This document shows, one piece after another, positions 43,847 through 55,605 of a DNA stretch of 64,000 nt. The position numbers and the translations under genes are program-made. Below the pieces are notes generated by a model. The model did no database searches and was not told the DNA's origin. It was given only the letters and a program-made list of their open reading frames with translations. This DNA comes from Apricaphanius iberus (lineage: Eukaryota; Chordata; Actinopteri; Cyprinodontiformes; Aphaniidae), in NCBI GenBank assembly GCA_028564705.1, contig JAPXFQ010002397.1:62001-126000 (forward strand), read 5' to 3'. Position 1 is the stretch's first letter. Each line of letters opens with the position of its first letter.

Positions 43847-46015
43847 ATATAAAAAACCTAGAGCAGAACAGCTTCACTCAACTGATCTGAGCTCAATTTC
43901 ACAGCTCTGTTAGTTGTAGATGCAATTAGAGACTACAGCCAAGTTTTCAGTTCTGTGCTTCTCATTTTAATCTGGACTCTGTGCTGTGATACAAACCTAT
44001 GATTTGACACTTATATTATATGTCTAACTTTAAACAGTAGATCTTGACAGGCTGTTCATTTAAAAGATGATTATGAAATATTTGAACTGATGTTTTGTTG
44101 AAGTGATAATCTCCTACCTAAAGCAAACAGGTCAACTGTTTGTTGTTTTCTCAAGCTGAGCTTTGATTGGTCCGAGTGATTGGAAAAGTGCTGTATACAT
44201 TTTTTGAATTCATGCATTTAGAAATAATTAATCCAGATCATATGGTCCCCACAAGGCTGAAGCTTATGGGTAGTTCAAAAATAACCAGGCCCAAAGCAGG
44301 TTTGTATTGTCTTGAAAGACTTCCTTTCTAGAAACATCAGAACCATTCACATGAGCACAGTTTTATTCATCTTTAACCTGATGTCATGCTTACATTGGAT
44401 GTTATTTATACAAAAGCTGATGCTTATTTACATTGGAATTAAAGATGGAGGCAATGCATTGTCTTCCTGTGTGAAATATGTGCTGAAAACAGAACATGTG
44501 ATGCCTGTTTGGTTAGTGTCACTACATAAATGAAAACTAAGGGAGTGTAAAAATTAACATATACATTTACATATAATTTATAGATTTATGCTGTAGTCCT
44601 GGTGCCACTCAGAGTTAAGATTCAGGCACAAGCTGATCTGATTTTATACTTCATGAAAACTACAAGAAAAACATCTGCTGGTTTAATCAGTACCTCAGTT
44701 AAAAAATACTGAAGTATCCATTTAAAAGTTCTGAGTCTTTGCACTGAGTATTGCCATAATAAGATGAAGGACAGGATGGTCATGGAGAGATAGACCTACC
44801 CCACCTTCTCTAGTGAAACAACTGACTGATTCAATGGGGTCATCAACAGTCACCAGGCAACTTTGACTGCTTTTTTACCCAGTCTTGTCAATGTTAGCAA
44901 ATGTTAGAAGGTAGAAATTCCTTAACTCTGACCTGTAAATCCCACACACATTAAAAGGCTTCGAAACCCAAAGCATGAGCTGATGTGTCCACACAGATAA
45001 GACAGCTTAGAAAAGACCTTTAGATACTTACCTGTATTCGTTCATGAAGACATAGTTTCTTCTAATTTCTTTAGATAAAATCTAGGGGAAAAAAATTAAG
45101 TACCACAGTTTGAAAGACATAAAATAGGTTTTGGCATCAAGAAAATGATTTCCAAAGAGTAATATGCTTTAAAATTTTCATCAGAAGACTGGACTGCTCT
45201 TCATCTCAAACCTTGTTCAGATCATGTTTTTTGTCTGAGGATTTTACATTGTTCTTTTTTTCCACAAGAACATTCTACTCTAAGTTTGAGTATGTGCCAG
45301 AGTTAATAGATAGGGAAAAAACAGCAGTTTGGGCAAAAGTGAAAAAGCAGCAGTGGAAAGAAGAGAGGAAAGATGAGGCAGGTTTACACTGAAGTTGTGG
45401 CTGTAAGTAAATAAATCTAAAGAGCTTACCTTACATCAGCTTTTTTAACAGAAGTTCATTCAATACCCTGAGATTTGAGTCTAATGGTCTTGACTGTGCT
45501 GACTTCAGATAAAGATGAGCTCGATACGGTTAGTGATCAGTGGAACTGTAAGTTTTTCCTTTAAAGTAGTCTGTGTGAAGATAGTGTATCTTAAGCGCTA
45601 TCTTTACTCACTGTTGTCAGCTGATAGCGAAGATACTAAGAGAACTCATTTTACAGTTTGCCAATACTAACAAGGATGAAAACCCTCACCATCCTCTCTG
45701 ATATTTCTACTGTACATCACCCAGTATGCTCACAGAAAACTAACTTTTTTATATTTTATATCCCCGTGTGCCAGGATGAAACAAAGCTGACCTTGTGCTG
45801 TGAAGCAGGGAGTTGGCCTTTTTCTGCTCTCGTGTCCACGAATAACGCAGCACAAGGTGAAACCTCACATATACCGTAAACCTGAAACTATGCATCTTTT
45901 CACACAAGCATCTCCTCAAACAGCATCAAATACAAAGTTAACATTCATTAAACTGATGGGGTACACTTTGAATTTTCTTTTGTATACAGTGAAATAAAGT
46001 ATCTTTTGAATAAAA
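43847..46015. other. Intergenic, nothing recognised
   Basis: AT-rich DNA downstream of piezo1 without convincing open frames or repeat ends. Confidence 0.45.
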
Positions 46016-46025
46016 GAAAAAAAAC

Positions 46026-46096
46026 TATATATATATATATTATTATTATTATTATTATTATTATTGTTGTTGTTGTTGTTATTATTATTATTATTG
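46026..46096. repeat. Compound microsatellite (AT, ATT, GTT)
   Basis: AT run, then TTA triplets, then TTG triplets, then TTA again. It gives a chance poly-Asn frame on the minus strand that is not a gene. Confidence 0.97.
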
Positions 46097-46189
46097 GTAG
46101 TTTGCATACATGATGAACCAATAAAGAGTAATTCAATTAAATTCAGTTTTCTTATATAGCGGCAATTAAAAACATGTTTTCTATTTAAG

Positions 46190-47050
46190 CAATCCCAGCA
46201 GACTCTGTGAAGTCATTGACGTCAGATTGTACATGCAGACTCCAACCACAGCAATTCTTTAGCAATCTCTCATACTGAGCAAGCACATGGCAACAGTGGA
46301 GAGGAAAAATCTTAAACTCTTGCTGTTGTCCAGCCTCAGTCTCAGCATCACTGATGGACAGGATGTTTCTAATTTTAGCAATATTCAGGAGGGGAAAGAA
46401 ATAAAACCTGCAACCTTGTTTAATATCGGATTTAAATGCCATGCCCTGGCCAAAAAAAGCTCTGAAAGTTGACATGCAGATGAAGTAAGTGATTAAGCAG
46501 TTTCCTGTTTTGGGCTTCTGATCCAAAGACGACAACTTCTGTCTTGTCTGAATTTAAAAGTACAAAATTCAGTCATCCAGGTTTTTATGTCTTCGAAACA
46601 TGCATGTAGTCTATCTAACTGATTGGATTCTTCAGGATTTATGGATAAATATAGTTGTGTATCATCAGCATAAGTGTTGAAATTTAAACCATGCTGTCTA
46701 ATTATTTTACTAATTGGAAGCATGCATACTGTATAGTAAAAAGAATTGGTCCAAGCACAGAACCCTGTGGTACTCCACAAGTAACCCTTGAGTGTGAAGA
46801 CTTATCATTTACATGAACAAACTGGAATTTGTCTGACAAATATGACTTAAACCAGCCTTGTGCTGTTCCTTTGATCCCTGCAACATGTTTAAGCCTTGCG
46901 AAGAGAAGATTATGATCGACTGTGCCAAAAGCAGCACTGAGATCTAAGACCGAAACCGTCATAAGTCTGTTTTCTGAGGCCATGAGAATATCAGTAACTT
47001 TCACTCAGGCTGTTTCAGTGCTATGATGAGCTTTAAAACCTGACTGAGAT
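46190..47050 (-). mobile_element. L2-type LINE reverse-transcriptase fragment
   Basis: From 47004 down on the minus strand: VLDLSAAFGTVDHNLL, GVPQGSVLGPILF, YADDTQLYLS and ETEAG-adjacent LLNIAKIRNIL. These are palm and thumb motifs of an L2/CR1 LINE, including an intact catalytic YADD. There are frame changes at about 46740 and 46530, and both ends are truncated. Confidence 0.88.
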
Positions 47051-47089
47051 TCTTGAAACACATTTAGATGTATGCAACTATTTTCTTAA

Positions 47090-48084
47090 AGGGACTTTAT
47101 CATGCTATTTTACAGCTTTCAACTTCTGGGATAGACATATATGCTAAAATGTTCCCGTTGGTATTATACAGTATTAATTTGTCCTAAAATGTAACTCGTA
47201 TCTTGTAATTAATGTTGGACCACTAGGTAAAACAGCTTGTTTCTCTATAAACGCCCCCTATCTCCACGCTCCACTCCTCTTCCTCAGTGCTGAGCTTCCT
47301 CTCAAGCAGTATTCTTACAGTGAATTTGAAAAGCACAAAGTACCACAATGAAACTCTGTTATATTAAGGGCTCAGACGTTTGGTTAATTTTTTATTTGTC
47401 AAAAAAACTGAGTCAATTTCAGTTGGTAAATCTCAAGGCTTTAGACAGAGCCAAAAACGACAAGCTGATTCCAGCAATCAAATCTTTCCAGTCCAGTATA
47501 GAAAAAAAAGCTGTGGGTGTTGTTTGCACCCATTTACTGAACATTCTGAGCTGCCCAAGATCAATTAATAAACCACACATTAGCAGTTTGATAAATGGCT
47601 AACAGACATTAGCATTAACATGTAGACACTTACTTCTTTGTCCATTAGGCGTCTGTGTTCTTTGATCCAGCGGCTGTTTTTAGGAATGTAGAATAAAGTC
47701 CTGTAATCCATACAACCAAATGGATGTTCCACAGAGAAAGTAAAAAATCCAACAAAAAAATGTGTATTAAGCTGCCAAAAACCAAAGCAGCAATGAGCTT
47801 TGAGAAGGAGGAGGGTGTGTTTGGAACTCTAGCATAGGTAAGCTGCTCTGCCTGCAGGGGGTTGCAGACACCTCTAGCACTTTTCAGCTAGTGATGTCAC
47901 TAGTTGAACACTCAGTCGTTTTCTAGGAGAGGGAGGGGCAGCGGCTCAGAGAGCAGAATTCAAGAGGATTACTCAGACATGTATGAATTAAGCCAAAAAC
48001 CACTCTGGTGGGGTTTTTATGAGAAAATTGCATTACCAGATGGTTGAAAACAAAGAAAATTAGATTTTGCATGATACAGGCCCT
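47090..48084. mobile_element. TTAA-flanked non-autonomous DNA transposon (995 bp)
   Basis: TTAA at 47086-47089 and 48085-48088. Ends AGGGACTTTATCATGC and, on the other strand, AGGGCCTGTATCATGC, an excellent inverted repeat. It lies immediately next to the upstream end of the LINE fragment. TTAA targets fit Kolobok or piggyBac. No coding potential. Confidence 0.88.
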
Positions 48085-48088
48085 TTAA

Positions 48089-48808
48089 AGATTTTGGATA
48101 AGATAGGAATGTCTGTGATTAATTAACTGAGTGTGTAATTAAGTCTTCTTGGTTGAGGGCCTGTTTCATAAAGGGGAAATTCATTTATTTTTTCTTAGGC
48201 CTTATTTACAAACATGCATTACATTTACCTACTCACCCAGACAAGTTTGGAGCAACATGGAGTCTTCAAGAGAAGTTTATATCTAGTCGCAATCAGCGTA
48301 TATGCATATAATGGGAGTTAATAGTGCAGGTAAAGTGCCGCCTCTAAATAAGGCATTGTCTGCCACAAAACTCCTTAATTTAACCAATGTTTTATTATTA
48401 ACTGGTACCACTACTCCCCTCAAAGATGTGAGCGTCTCAGAAATACTTCCTTGTTATCTGCAGGGTTGTTTTGCAGACTTTGAATACAACTACATGAACA
48501 TGCAGTCTCAATTTCATCACTTCTGTCCGCCATGACAGTTATAGTTTGAGTAGGGCTTTCACTCTGTACTCTACTGCGGGAGATGGTAAGAAAGAACTTG
48601 GTAGTGCAAACATAGTTGGCGCTTGTATGTTTCCAAATTGCCCAAACAAAATGACCAACAAAATGAGCTTATTGTCTTATCGCAGGGGTATTTTTGCAGG
48701 TGTATATTTCAATTTACAACAATCTGCCATTTGAGTCACGTTTCTGCAGTGCTCCATGGCAGTTATAGTCTGAGAAGGACTTTTACTCTTTCCTTTACAA
48801 CAATCTTA
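48089..48808. other. Intergenic, weak open frames only
   Basis: Open + frames at 48302-48535 and 48546-48734 show no family I can name. Probably repeat debris. Confidence 0.35.
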
Positions 48809-50389
48809 TGCCCTGTCCACACTAGGGCTGAACGATGAATTGCATATGCAATTAAATTGCAATGTAACAAAATTAGATTTTCTTATCGCAAAGGCTGCGA
48901 TTTGACTTGATGTAAACATGTCTGGTAAAGTCACGTGAGTTGCAAACAGCTCAAACAATGCAGGGAGAGAATGAAACATTGCATTTTAACCTGTTATAAA
49001 ATGGTCTAAAGCTTAACAGAATCCAATGCCTCACAATATTTGGTACCTTAGAGGAACAGTACATCAGTTGTGGGAAATTATATCGGCTATGAAAACGTTG
49101 ATGCTGCGCAACGTCAGGTAAGGCAGAACCTGCCTCACGAGGTACACTGCGAAACTTTATCAACAACTAAAAACATCACACCAACATATATGAGAGTTGC
49201 ACGGCTAAAATGAACGCCAACAGTGTTTCAATTTTCATTAAACAAACTTCCAGCCGACAGGGATCGCTGACCGAGCTGTTTGAAAGAATCTCTCCCTTAC
49301 GAACATAAAAAAAAAAACGGCACACCGAAATAATTTGTGCTTTAACGGGGTTCATAGCCAAGGGTATGCTTTGATAAGCATGATGAATAAACTAAGATTT
49401 AATCTCACTAACACATTTTAGCCACATTTGCATTTTTTATACATCTGCGCTGTATAAAAAATGCAGAGAGAAAGTTAAAGCCGCACCAAAAACAGTGGAG
49501 TATTTTGCAACAACTGACCTGTGATCAAACCGCACTACGGAGTCATACCAGAATCTGAAAATGCATTAGATCGATGGAGAATTAAAAATCAGAGCTTGTT
49601 GCTTTAAGCATGCTTACATCCCAGAAAACCTTGATTGCATAACGACCGCGATCACATCGAATGTGATGATTTAAGTAGAAAAAGTTGTTTATATTCAGCC
49701 ATGCTTCATTTGCCTTTGCCTTAAAATAAGTCTAGCCTATGGAATAGAATAAATTATGTATAAAAAAATCTGATTATAATATCCTGAATTAATGCTTGTA
49801 TAAATAAAAAAAAGGAAAAGAAAAGCCCGATAAAAATAATTGCAAATTAAATTGCAATTGCAATATTGAAGAAAAAAAAAATCGCAATTAGATTATTTTC
49901 CAAAATTGTTCAGCCCTAGTCCACACGTAGCCGGGTATCTCACAAACCGGGATATTTTTCTGCAGTTTTGGCCTGTCATCCACATGTAACCAGAGATTTT
50001 TGGCACCAAAAACAAATCTTTTTAAAAACTACGGCCAAAGTGGAGATTTGTGTGTTCTCCATTTTCAGTATCAGCGTGTGGACGGTTGAAAACTGAGTTT
50101 TCAGAGCCTTAATGTCACTATCCGCGAATCAAAAATTGCTCCAACATCACTTGTACGAACTGTGTTTACTCTCTCTCTGTGTTGGCATCATCCATCGTTA
50201 AAGCGCGTTTTGTTTGTTTGCTTTTATAAGCTTTATGACTGCTGTGTGCCGAAGATAGACGACAGAAAGTTACTCTGAGCAGGGTTTGGGAGAACTACTG
50301 CCCCCTACAGGTTTGCAACGTCTATGAATGTGCTTGAAATGTGCTTATCCGGTTAGGTGTGGATTGGAGATTTTGTTTTCAAGGAGCCT
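48809..50389. mobile_element. Second copy of the GGCCCTGTCCACACG element, split by a hAT
   Basis: The left end TGCCCTGTCCACAC (48809-48822) is separated from the remainder (49919-50389: GTCCACACGTAGCCGGGTAT ... GGTTAGGTGTGGATTGGAGA) by a 1096-bp hAT. The rest matches the 19276-19824 copy, but the right terminal repeat is missing at about 50389, where GC-rich block 2 starts. Confidence 0.85.
48823..49918. mobile_element. hAT-type non-autonomous element (1096 bp), perfect 8-bp duplication
   Basis: GTCCACAC at 48815-48822 and 49919-49926 is identical. Ends TAGGGCTGAACGATGAATTG and, on the other strand, TAGGGCTGAACAATTTTGG, with AATTGCAATT-rich subterminal motifs. Short chance frames only. Confidence 0.92.
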
Positions 50390-51140
50390 AAGGCGAACGT
50401 TCCCAAAAGGACACGAAAAATGAATTTAACATTGTCAAGGGCTCAGACTGCACCCCGGTGGCAATGGGGCCATCCATTTCTCATAGGCCAATACAAACCC
50501 AAAGGGACATGTTTCGTCCACCATTCATAGGTCGTGTGCCGACGCCACTTGGACTTTTGGAGGCGCTGTCGTTCCACCGAAACCCTTCTCATAGGCTCTG
50601 TGGCCATATGGGACATGTCCCTTCATCCGACCCTTTGTCATAGGGCTCTGTGGCCACGAGAGACAAGTCCCTTCTGACCGGGCCATCTTCGGGTCTTAGC
50701 AGCACCTTTGACCTTTTATTGGTTTTAAGTGCCCCAGGGGCTCTTTCAGGGCCCCGCAGTGGGCATGGATGTGACGGCAAAGGTCAGGGAAGCTGTTTTG
50801 TGCCACCGGCCTCCCAGGAAGCTGCGAATCGGCATGGCGAAGCCCCTTGGCCTCTGGGTGAACGTGTAAAAGTTTGAACTCATTCGGACCATTTTGGGAC
50901 AAAAAGTTGGAATTTTTACCAAACGACGCCATATTTCAACAACGGGCCCCCCCGGCTGCCCGCTGGCCGTAAACTGCACAAGGTGACCAGAAGGCGAAAA
51001 CCGACTGACCATGTCCACAGGGGTCATACTTCATCCCTTTCTCAGAGGACCTACAGTGGAGGTCAGGTTTAGGGGTCAAGGGTCATCAAACCCACGTGAG
51101 TCAGAAGCCAGGTGCAGGTCTCGGCGGAAGTGGGCCATGT

Positions 51141-51465
51141 CCAAAAGTACACAGCCCCCTACTTTTGGTCCCTCCTCATAGGCTCCCATTGTTGGAACCT
51201 GATGCCAAAAGTACACAGCCTCTTACTTTTGGTCCACTCCTCATAGGCTAACATTGTAGGAACCCGATGCCAAAAGTACACAGCCCCCTTATTTTGGTCC
51301 CCTCCTCATAGGCCCCCATTGTGGGAACCCGATGCCAAAAGTACACAGCACCCTTATTTTGGTCCCCTCCTCATAGGCTCCCAGTGTGGAAACCCGATGC
51401 CAAAAGTACACAGCTCCCTTATTTTGGACCCCTCCTCATAGGCTCCCATTTTGGAAACCCGTTGT
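51141..51465. repeat. 64-65-bp tandem repeat, five units
   Basis: Units starting CCAAAAGTACACAGCC lie at 51141, 51205, 51270, 51335 and 51400. Each contains CCTCCTCATAGGCTCCCATT and GGAACCCGATG. No spacer-like variation exists. Confidence 0.95.
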
Positions 51466-52599
51466 CAAACGTCCATGGGTTTAGGCCCCAAAAACGATGC
51501 ATTTTTATTCCTTCACAACTTTGGAACCAAAGGTCAACCAAATTACACAGGCAGTAGGCCTCCGTATAGGACTATATAAAAACAAAGGTCAAAGGTATAG
51601 GCCCCTGGATCTCCGGTAAAGTAGTGCAGGACTACCTCTACCTTGTGCACCCAGGGTTTTTGCCCCATTCTGGACTACATAACCACTGTCTGGACCCCAG
51701 GATCCCTGGTGCAGTACAGGACCACTACTGCCATCAATGCCATGAATTTGGTTGACTTGTAACCTTTCACCTTTGAATTATAAAACAATGAAAATGCTTT
51801 TTTAGTGACAGATATCCCTCGCTGTCCCCACCTCACAAGGTCCCATTCATTTGAGCTGATGCCAAATGTCCACAGGCAGGTTTTTGGAAGTGCTTTAAAA
51901 AATATAACAATGTCCAATCCTCCTCAACTCTGGATATGTTTTAAAGGAGATCTTATTATTCTCTATTAACTTTTCCCCTGGCTCCTTTGTGGCTCGTGTG
52001 AGGAGTTTGGTTTAGAAGGTGTTTGGAGACATGTGCTTATGTGCATAGATAGAGTAGACGATTTCAAACACATTTGTCCAATTTTCCTGTCAATATTCCC
52101 AAAAACATGGGACCTGCAGCATGGAAATGGTTGGACACTTGCAGACACCTCGCGACCCCAGGGAATGTTGGACCGGCTTTTATTCTAAGTATTTTGTGGC
52201 CGCCAACCCCAGGGCGCTACCTTGAAAGTTTCAAGCGTGTAGGTGGAACGTAGGCGGAGATATGAGCTTTATTAGTCCTTAATTGGCTGTCACGTTCCTG
52301 GGGTAAGGTCCCTTTGCCCCCAGCTTTCCATTATGCAGTCCTATGAGGAGGGGACGAAAAGTAGGGTGTCTTACTTTTGGTCCCCTCCTCATAGCATTGC
52401 ATTATGGGAACCCAATGCCAAATGTTCATGGTGACACTTTGGTTTTTTTACATCCACGGACCCTGACAGTGGACTTTTAGCCCAGAATGGAGGCCCATAG
52501 CCAGGGTACATAAAGCCAGAGAACTTTACCACTGTACCAGAGAGCCAGGGACCCATACCTTTGACCTTTGACTACCAATGCCATGCAGTATAAACTCCA

Positions 52600-53340
52600 T
52601 TAAGGGACTTCATGAAGTTTATACTGCATGGCATAAGTAGCCATTTGCCATCCCTTTGTGCCTGTGGTAAGGCAGCTCGTGCCTCTGGTAAGGCAGGTTT
52701 TGACAGGTTTTTTCTGTCCCCTCCTCATAGGCTCCCGTTGTGGGAACCCGATGCCAGATGTCCATGGTGACACTTAGGTTTTTTGGCACTGGGACAGTCA
52801 TCCAGGGACCCCAACGGTGGATTTTTAGCCCAGAAAGGAGGGCCATAGCCTGGGTACATGAAGCCAAAGGTGGTCCTGCACTGCACCAGATATCCAGGGG
52901 CCCCTACCTTTGACCTCCGTGGTTATATAACGCATGGAGACCACACTAGACCACGGCCAATGACTTCCCATGCCATGCAGTATAAACTCCATAAGGGACT
53001 GCATGGAGTTTATACTGCATGGCATGGGTAGCCATTGGCCAGCCTTCGTGCCTCTGGTATGGCAGCTCGTGCCTCTGGTTAGGCAGGATTCAACACTAAG
53101 TGTTTTTTTTCGTCCCCTCCTCATAGGCTCCAATTGTGGGAACCTTATGCCAAATGTCCATGGTGACACTTTTTTCAGCAATAGAGATAGGGGGCTGTGT
53201 ACTTTTGGCATCAGGTTCCAACAATAGGAGACTATGAGGAGGGGAGGGAAATATGGCCAGGTTTCGTGCCTCTGGTAAGGCAGCTCGTGCCTCTGGTAAA
53301 GTAGCTCATGCCTCTGGTAAGGCAGGATTTGATACAAAGT
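52600..53340. repeat. Inverted and direct copies within block 2
   Basis: The pair ATGCAGTATAAACTCCAT and its complement occur around 52580-52625 and 52976-53018, forming hairpin-like inverted repeats. The motif CTCGTGCCTCTGGTAAGG (reverse of the 21-bp unit of block 1) occurs at about 52677, 53066 and 53285. Confidence 0.8.
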
Positions 53341-53540
53341 GTTTTTTCCGTCCCCTCCTCATAGGCTTCAATTGTGGGAACACGATACCAAATGTCAATG
53401 GTGACACTTAGGTTATTTGGCACTGGAACGTTGGATTTTTAGACCAGGATGGGGGCCTGTAGCCTGGGTAAGGGCTCGTCCCTTTGCCCCCAGCTTTCCA
53501 TAATGATATCTAATGAGGAGGGGACCAAAAGTAGGGTGTT

Positions 53541-54060
53541 GTCCTGATAAGCACAGTGATTTTTTAACTTGATGTCTAAATGAGCAGCCATATTTTGGAT
53601 TACTTCATTTACAAAATGTGGGCCATTATCTGAGTAGATTGTCTGTGGTATGCCATGATTAGCAATTATTGTTTTGCATAGAGCTTTTGCTACTGTTAAG
53701 GCATCATTTTTAGCAGTTGGAATGATTTCTACCCACTTGCAAAATGCATCAATGATAACCAAACAATATTTGTAAGATCCACTTTTTTGTTAGTTCTATA
53801 AAATCTATGTGGATTGTCTGAAATGGATAAGCTGGTTGAGGAAACTGTCCTCTTTTAGGTCTCATGTTGCCTTGAGGATTGTGTTTTACACATCTTAAAC
53901 AAGACCTACAAAAGTTTTTTTAAGTAGGTTTCAAGATTGTATGTTGTGAAATGCTGCCATATCAGGTGTGTCATCACCCCTGTTGACACTGGGAATTGTA
54001 GATTCTCTGGATCTTTTTTATACATATATTTTAAATCCCCCTCTAATTTATCAGCGGAGA
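53541..54060 (-). pseudogene. Endogenous retrovirus-like integrase remnant
   Basis: Minus strand. A Cys-x2-Cys end of the zinc-binding part lies near 53900, then an integrase core with the first catalytic Asp near 53820, a KWVEI-type strand and a second Asp in a SDNGP-type motif near 53640. The third acidic residue is lost because GC-rich block 2 begins at 53541. Frame changes near 53770 and stops are present. An old, dead copy. Confidence 0.8.
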
Positions 54061-54338
54061 TAGTATTCCCCATTTTTATGCACTTTATTCAGCACCGTAT
54101 TTTGCAAATTTAAGTCGTGTTATTTTATGAACGGGTATTATCTATAGGCCTGGTTAAATCTCTGGGCAAAAAGCCCAGAAGTTCCAACAGTATTATTATA
54201 ACTATTACAGTTAGGCAAAAACAGAAAGCGAAAATTTTGAAATTAAAACGCCTGGTTTGATGAAAGGGGGTGTAATTAGGCATTAGTCCTTTCCTTATTG
54301 ATTTAGTTTTAATTTTGTGAATTGATTTTTGGTTTTAA

Positions 54339-55236
54339 AGGAGATATATCATGCTTTTAAATCCTTCCTTTTCACATGTAAATCATTCACTTTGTGGTCT
54401 ATGTAAAGTAGAACCACAGTGGTTTGGTCTGAATTCCATGTTATTGTAGCCCCACAGACCCTCCTTATACCGTTCTGAGGAGCATCTTTAGAGCAACTCA
54501 TTTTGGTGCGGTCCCTTTAAATGTAAGTGAAACATTTCATGCCCCGCCCCCTCCAGGTTACAGAGCGTTCCGCTCCACCCCGTTCGGACATTTTTGTAGT
54601 CTGATAGCAGCGATACGATTATTACCGGCAGGTAAACTTTTTATTGCGAAGATGCCGTCGCTAAATTCCTGTACATCATGTGTACCCCACGGCTAAAACC
54701 GGCAAAAAAAGCCCAATCATTTTATTTAAAGCATGCAATACAGTTATATCTTCAGCTAAAAGCTAGCACACATCGCTAACAGAGCAGAATGTACAATGCT
54801 ACAACTATCAGAACAATCGCCCGTACGACATATAAACACAAAACATTCATGTCTAAAATAAAGTTTACTGTCATTTTAGTGATATTTGAAGCGTACCGTT
54901 TTGCTTTGTCCGTCGTTTCCGTGGAGAGAAGGAACTGACCCCCAATCAGACGAAGTCTTTCGGCGAATCCCTTCTGATAGAGACCGGGGTTGCTGAAGCA
55001 ATCGTCCTCGAAGTGCTTTGCGCAAACGAGGAGAAATTTCCCCATGTCGGTATATTTCCACTAAAAATAAAATTTAACCAGGCACTTGTCAGAGGCTCTG
55101 ATGCTGGGGGTCGATGTAGGGATTTGTGTGGGTTAATACACCCAATAACTGAACATTTTGACTTGCTTCCTTGTAACATGACTGACCTTGGACTATAAAA
55201 TCGCTGTGGGGGAGAAAAATTGTGCGGTACATACAC
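54339..55236 (-). mobile_element. Kolobok-like DNA transposon fragment with THAP domain
   Basis: TTAA at 54335-54338 is followed by AGGAGATATATCATGC, the same ATCATGC-type end as the 47090-48084 element. On the minus strand (55186 to about 54850) lies a THAP domain: KCSVIGCINPHKS, then after a one-base shift near 55046 KFLLVCAKHFEDDCF. This gives the C2CH pattern. TTAA targets plus THAP point to Kolobok. The DDE transposase and the second end were not found. Confidence 0.75.
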
Positions 55237-55605
55237 TTTTTCGCGTTTTTACTGCCGTGGGGTGGCGTACTTTATAATCCCACCGAGGTGGTTTTTAGAT
55301 TTTGCAATATCCGTTACAACCTTTTCCACTTTAACCTTCTGTTTTGTTCATTTCAGTATTTATTCTACAGGAAAAGGCTCAACACCTGACCCCCGAGTCA
55401 GAGGTTTAAAACGTCTTTTAAACCTGAACAGCAGAATCTTACCCTGTCTGTCTTAGTTATTTGATGTAAAGGTGCAAAAATAAGATTACTTACCATCTTC
55501 CCCCCTGTGTGAGCGATTCAGACCGAGTCGATCGCAAGGTACCGGCGGAGAAGGTGGAGCTAACCAGCTGACCCTCCAGACCGGACCGAGCGTCGAGTCA
55601 AAGGC
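55237..55605 (-). other. Retroviral 5' leader-like sequence with primer-site and splice donor
   Basis: Minus strand. A TGGTGCC primer-site-like start at 55604 follows the LTR-end repeat. A leader then runs to a GAAGATGGTAAGT donor at about 55492-55504. The matching tRNA is not settled. The leader ends near the THAP fragment. Confidence 0.45.

Larger units (their letters stand above)
50384..53540. repeat. GC-rich repeat block 2 (same unrecognised family as block 1)
   Basis: The core 50384-51010 aligns by eye with 8513-9175 over most of its length, for example GTGCCGACGCCACTTGGAC and TGTCGTTCCACCGAAACC and GGGACAAAAAGTTGGAATTT. Tandem 64-65-bp units follow (51141-51465), then a less regular region of direct and inverted copies of the CCTATGAGGNGGGGAC motif up to 53540. 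It ends abruptly in a retroviral integrase remnant. No gene is supported inside it. Confidence 0.82.

Noticed and set aside
45916..46107. Poly-Asn protein frame
   Set aside because: It is the translation of the ATT/GTT microsatellite.
51141..51465. CRISPR-like array
   Set aside because: Units are whole 64-65-bp tandem copies without variable spacers, and the genome is a vertebrate.
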